This document shows, piece by piece, positions 60,912-64,000 of a stretch of 64,000 nt of DNA. Both the position numbers and the translations under genes were made by a program. The notes under the pieces were generated by a model. That model worked only from the letters and a program-made list of their open reading frames with translations, did no database searches and had not been told where the DNA came from. This stretch comes from Spongilla lacustris. Its lineage: Eukaryota; Porifera; Demospongiae; Spongillida; Spongillidae. The first letter of the stretch is position 1, and every line of letters begins with the position of its first letter. The stretch is from the NCBI GenBank assembly GCA_949361645.1, contig OX442415.1, positions 27,307,092-27,371,091 on the forward strand, in the 5' to 3' direction.

Positions 60912-61388
60912 TGGCTTGCAGACATTGACCACTGCCATACTTCTGTGGTAGAGGTAGTTACTCGCTTGCTGATGTGGCAATTTCTGGCTGTTCTTGTGTT
61001 CCTATTTTCAGCAGTGGTGGTTATATTTGCCTTTTATCGATATTGTGTACACAAGTCAGTCTCATATGGACATAAATCAACACCAAATGAAAATCTCACT
61101 TCCTTGGTTTCAATACTGATTATTTTCATTCTAGCTGTTGTAGCTAGTGGTTCTATTTTCGTACATCAACAGATCACATAAATGTTTGACTTCCCGATAG
61201 ATCTCCTAGCTGCCATCCTGTTACCTTTCATGCTGATTGTTCATACCTTGATCATAAATATTCGAAAAGTGAGCATCATTATAAGAGCTGGACGTGAACA
61301 TTATATGTTTGAGTCCTTAGCAACAAATGGCAGATCATATGGAGCAACAAACACAAATTTCACCCTCCCTGATGATGAGTGGGACTGA
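60912..61388 (+). pseudogene. Multi-spanning membrane protein fragment, split by a stop
   Basis: One reading frame with a TAA at 61179-61181. The first part has two hydrophobic helices (FLAVLVFLFSAVVVIFAF and LVSILIIFILAVVASGSIF). The second part has one (LLAAILLPFMLIVHTLII) and a polar tail ending PDDEWD at 61388. The pattern resembles the last membrane helices and tail of a seven-helix receptor, but no signature motif is certain. A possible acceptor is at 60921 (cttgcag). It could be a genuine exon whose stop is a splice artefact. Confidence 0.35.
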
Positions 61389-63460
61389 TCAGAACACAAA
61401 ATATATACTTCTGATACCATAGTGGATACATTGTTTTGAAGTATTCCTACTGTAATGTATTTTAATGCACAGATATGAAAAACAACACTCAACCATAACA
61501 TTTGAACAAAAACTTTGCACTCTGATATGATTGTGATTAGCATTGGTATATTGCTAGTGGCTACACGGTGGAGGAATATGGATATTACCTATATGTAAAC
61601 ACCACCAAATCAGTTATGTATATATGCATAATATATATAAGTATAACGATTATAATTATTATATTATAAAATTAATTTATGCAAGTATAATATACTGCCT
61701 AGTATCATCATGCTCATTATTACAAAAAGTAGACTCTATGAGTATGCTGAATTAAATACTGCACAATGATGTAACATCCTGTTGAGTTGCACACATGAAA
61801 ATGAAATTGGTGTGAAATGCAGAATAAGAACAAACGATATGACCACATATGTGCTTACATGTACATCTGAGGGGTTCTCAGACTTGGGCTGCTACTCCTA
61901 TTGAAGATAGCATTAAAGAGGGAGATGGACTCAGGATTGTAGTGTAAAAATCTTATTAATACTGAGCTACTTTGGAGACGCACTGTTATAATATGCATAG
62001 AGAGGCTAGAAGGAATATTCCATATGACCTGCATGGGACATATGAACAGAATAGAAGGTTTCTGCCTTGGCTCTAACATTACATGCATAAGAGGCAATTG
62101 AAAGGATTGTAAATTCATACACTCAAAACAGAAAGTAGTGATAGATTTTGACCAAGATGCTAAAATATCATGCGTAAAACTGAGATATGTTGAGAATCAT
62201 GCATATACTGCTAAGGCAACCGAAGGAAGTGTCACAAACTATATTCAGAAACAAACTCAATGGCAGCATTTTAATGGATGGCATGGTACATATCACATTA
62301 TATTTTGTGACATGAAACACAATCATGATATTGCAATTGTGCACAATATACCATAGCCCATACACATGTACAGTGTCTGGCTGGTATGTCTAAGGTTTAT
62401 TGTTCGTGGATGGCAATATATATCAGAACCACTTACAAACACTCTTATAATGAAATAATGAACTAATGAGGCTTGTATCTTATCAATAATATTGTAAAAT
62501 AATGGCAAAAGTATGTACATACTGTTATTTTGTTTCCAGATGACATTAAAATTAAGCTATGCTCTTTGAGACATTCTGAGATCAAATGTTGAATTCGTGA
62601 AGTTCACAATTGAGGAATGAGTTTGTGACCTATATTGGTACACAGCAGTTCAAAAAGAGAGTCTTGAGCTGAACATAACTTTGTTTGGTGGCATTCACTA
62701 AATCTTTGTGAAAAAAAATTGCAAAGAAGTGAAAATTAATCACTACTTTTGGATGAAGAGTCACCTACAATGTATTACAACTTTTGCAATCCATATAACA
62801 TGCAGGTCTAACTTATGCATGTACACATGAATGGATGGAAGGTTGCCATGCATGAACAATGGAATTAGTAAAGTACAAGTGTGCCAACAGAAGCTATACA
62901 GGCCATTATACAATTATAGTGAGTACTACATGACAGTTATATTCACACATGCTGACATCATCGTATGCCATAACACTTACCAAAAATAATGTGCTAGCTG
63001 TAGAGGCAATCCCCATTAGCAATGCGATTGATGCCAGCCTAGCACTAAATACATTTTTAACATGTCACACAATCTTGCATAATGCAGTACTGCCTATTTC
63101 AATCAGTTCATCCTGGCATGGTCTGTTTTCCACAATTCATCCAATGTGCTAGGACCATGTAATAGTAAATGAATAGTTTAGACCACTTATTACCACATGT
63201 ATGGTTAATACCTATGACAAAATAATTTTTTTTTGTTATATCAGTATGTTCATACAATGGATTATAAAACCTACCATTTTGTGTAGTGTTTCCAATTCAT
63301 TCAACCCAAATACTTTCACAATAGTCAGAACTGCCATATTTTGTCTGAGGACTGTACTGGTAAAGATGTTCTGTGAAAGGAGAAATATAATAATGTCCTT
63401 TCATTGATGTGAGGGATTGTTATGACAGCATGAAATAGGGCATAATAAATGAGAACTCAC
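61389..63460. other. AT-rich interval without a supportable gene
   Basis: Only short frames without motifs. A minus-strand protein-like patch at 62950-63155 is interrupted by stops. Confidence 0.5.
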
Positions 63461-63779
63461 ATTACTCAAGAAGTGTGAAGCCATTGTCCAGGTCAGTGTT
63501 CAGGCTCTCTCCATCATCCAGGTACAGGTACCCACTGGCACTGCCAGTACCATCAGGGGCTATCAGAAGTGTGTAGTTGTTCCTAAGACTTTGCAGCAAT
63601 GGAGGGAGGATATCATATGGGGAGCTTTGAACCATGTGCTGACATGCCTACCTCTGTGCAGTGGTGGTGTTGGGTGTCTGCATAGGGATGACTGACCCAC
63701 CCCTTACATGGAGGGGGATATACCCATATGGGGCATCTAGCAGTACTGTCTGTTGCCCAGTGGTAGAAATCTCTGTACC
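63461..63779 (-). pseudogene. GH31 duplicate on the minus strand, exons 17 and 18
   Basis: Exon 17 homologue 63779-63652 (HVRGGSVIPMQTPNTTTAQ) and exon 18 homologue 63588-63461 (PDGTGSASGYLYLDDGES), with the intron in place and good GT-AG sites. An 11-bp deletion near the end of exon 18 brings a stop into frame (ctt gag taa). The 5' exons would lie beyond the right edge of the window. No exon 19 homologue is seen to the left. This is a third GH31 copy in opposite orientation. Confidence 0.85.
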
Positions 63780-64000
63780 CTGAAGGTGAGTCATTTAAAG
63801 ATGCCAAATATAAATTTCAAGTTCAAAGTTTCAAAGGTCGATGGTCAATGTGCATCCCTATGCTCTAGAAAGAAGCACATAGGCTTTGGTGAATCAAATC
63901 ACATTCTAGAAAACAGAATAATCTAGAGCAGCAAAATTCTCATTACTAATTTGTGTTTATGTGCAATGTTGAGTGTTTCCAAGTTAAAAATAATGGTTAT
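63780..64000. other. Right edge, no exon seen
   Basis: Probably intron 16 of the minus-strand GH31 copy; no homologous exon 16 sequence is present before the window ends. Confidence 0.5.

Noticed and set aside
63613..63807. Independent 64-codon minus-strand gene
   Set aside because: Wrong-frame reading of the GH31 exon 17 copy.

Overview
This is a eukaryotic, metazoan-type window. Genes are split by many short GT-AG introns, arthropod/vertebrate-style operons are absent, and about half of the sequence is mobile or repetitive DNA. The gene content (a trefoil-GH31 alpha-glucosidase, a RAG1-N-terminal-like transposon protein, a Plavaka/KDZ-like CACTA transposase), the compact introns and the very frequent acatgtacatgt words suggest an early-branching marine invertebrate. 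A demosponge is my best guess, but this is inference and not proven.

Layout. 1-1.2 kb: end of an unrecognised minus-strand exon. 1.2-16.65 kb: one giant fold-back DNA transposon with perfect CAGGGTGATCC termini and a TA target duplication. Its two arms are inverted copies, each carrying kilobases of a 27-bp tandem repeat, and no transposase is visible. 16.65-20.1 kb: mostly gene-poor, with weak minus-strand exon candidates and a complete 450-bp hAT-type miniature element with a perfect 8-bp target duplication. 20.1-22.1 kb: a decayed RAG1-N-terminal-like gene. 22.7-30.4 kb: a minus-strand gene with an arginine-rich region, split by a 6.2-kb Plavaka/KDZ-like transposon (23812-30046). That element carries a 16-exon transposase with two in-frame stops and an intact, divergently transcribed 296-aa accessory gene.

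31.1-44.4 kb: a complete 20-exon alpha-glucosidase gene (about 940 aa, membrane anchor, trefoil domain, GH31 catalytic domain). Its 6.6-kb first intron holds minisatellites, a 0.6-kb GGGA array and antisense exons of an RNF113/Cwc24-like splicing protein. 44.7-49.2 kb: two LINE remnants, the second ending directly in a 1.34-kb perfect AACC array. 49.2-57.6 kb: a repeat landscape containing an inverted duplication (about 49.2-52 kb against 56-57.1 kb) and a TATC array. 57.7-63.8 kb: broken duplicate pieces of the same GH31 gene on both strands, showing that this locus has been duplicated, shuffled and inverted.

The one clearly functional host gene is the GH31 glucosidase. The other protein-coding content is mostly transposon machinery in different stages of decay. 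Exon boundaries were threaded by hand from splice consensus and reading frame, and no similarity search was run.
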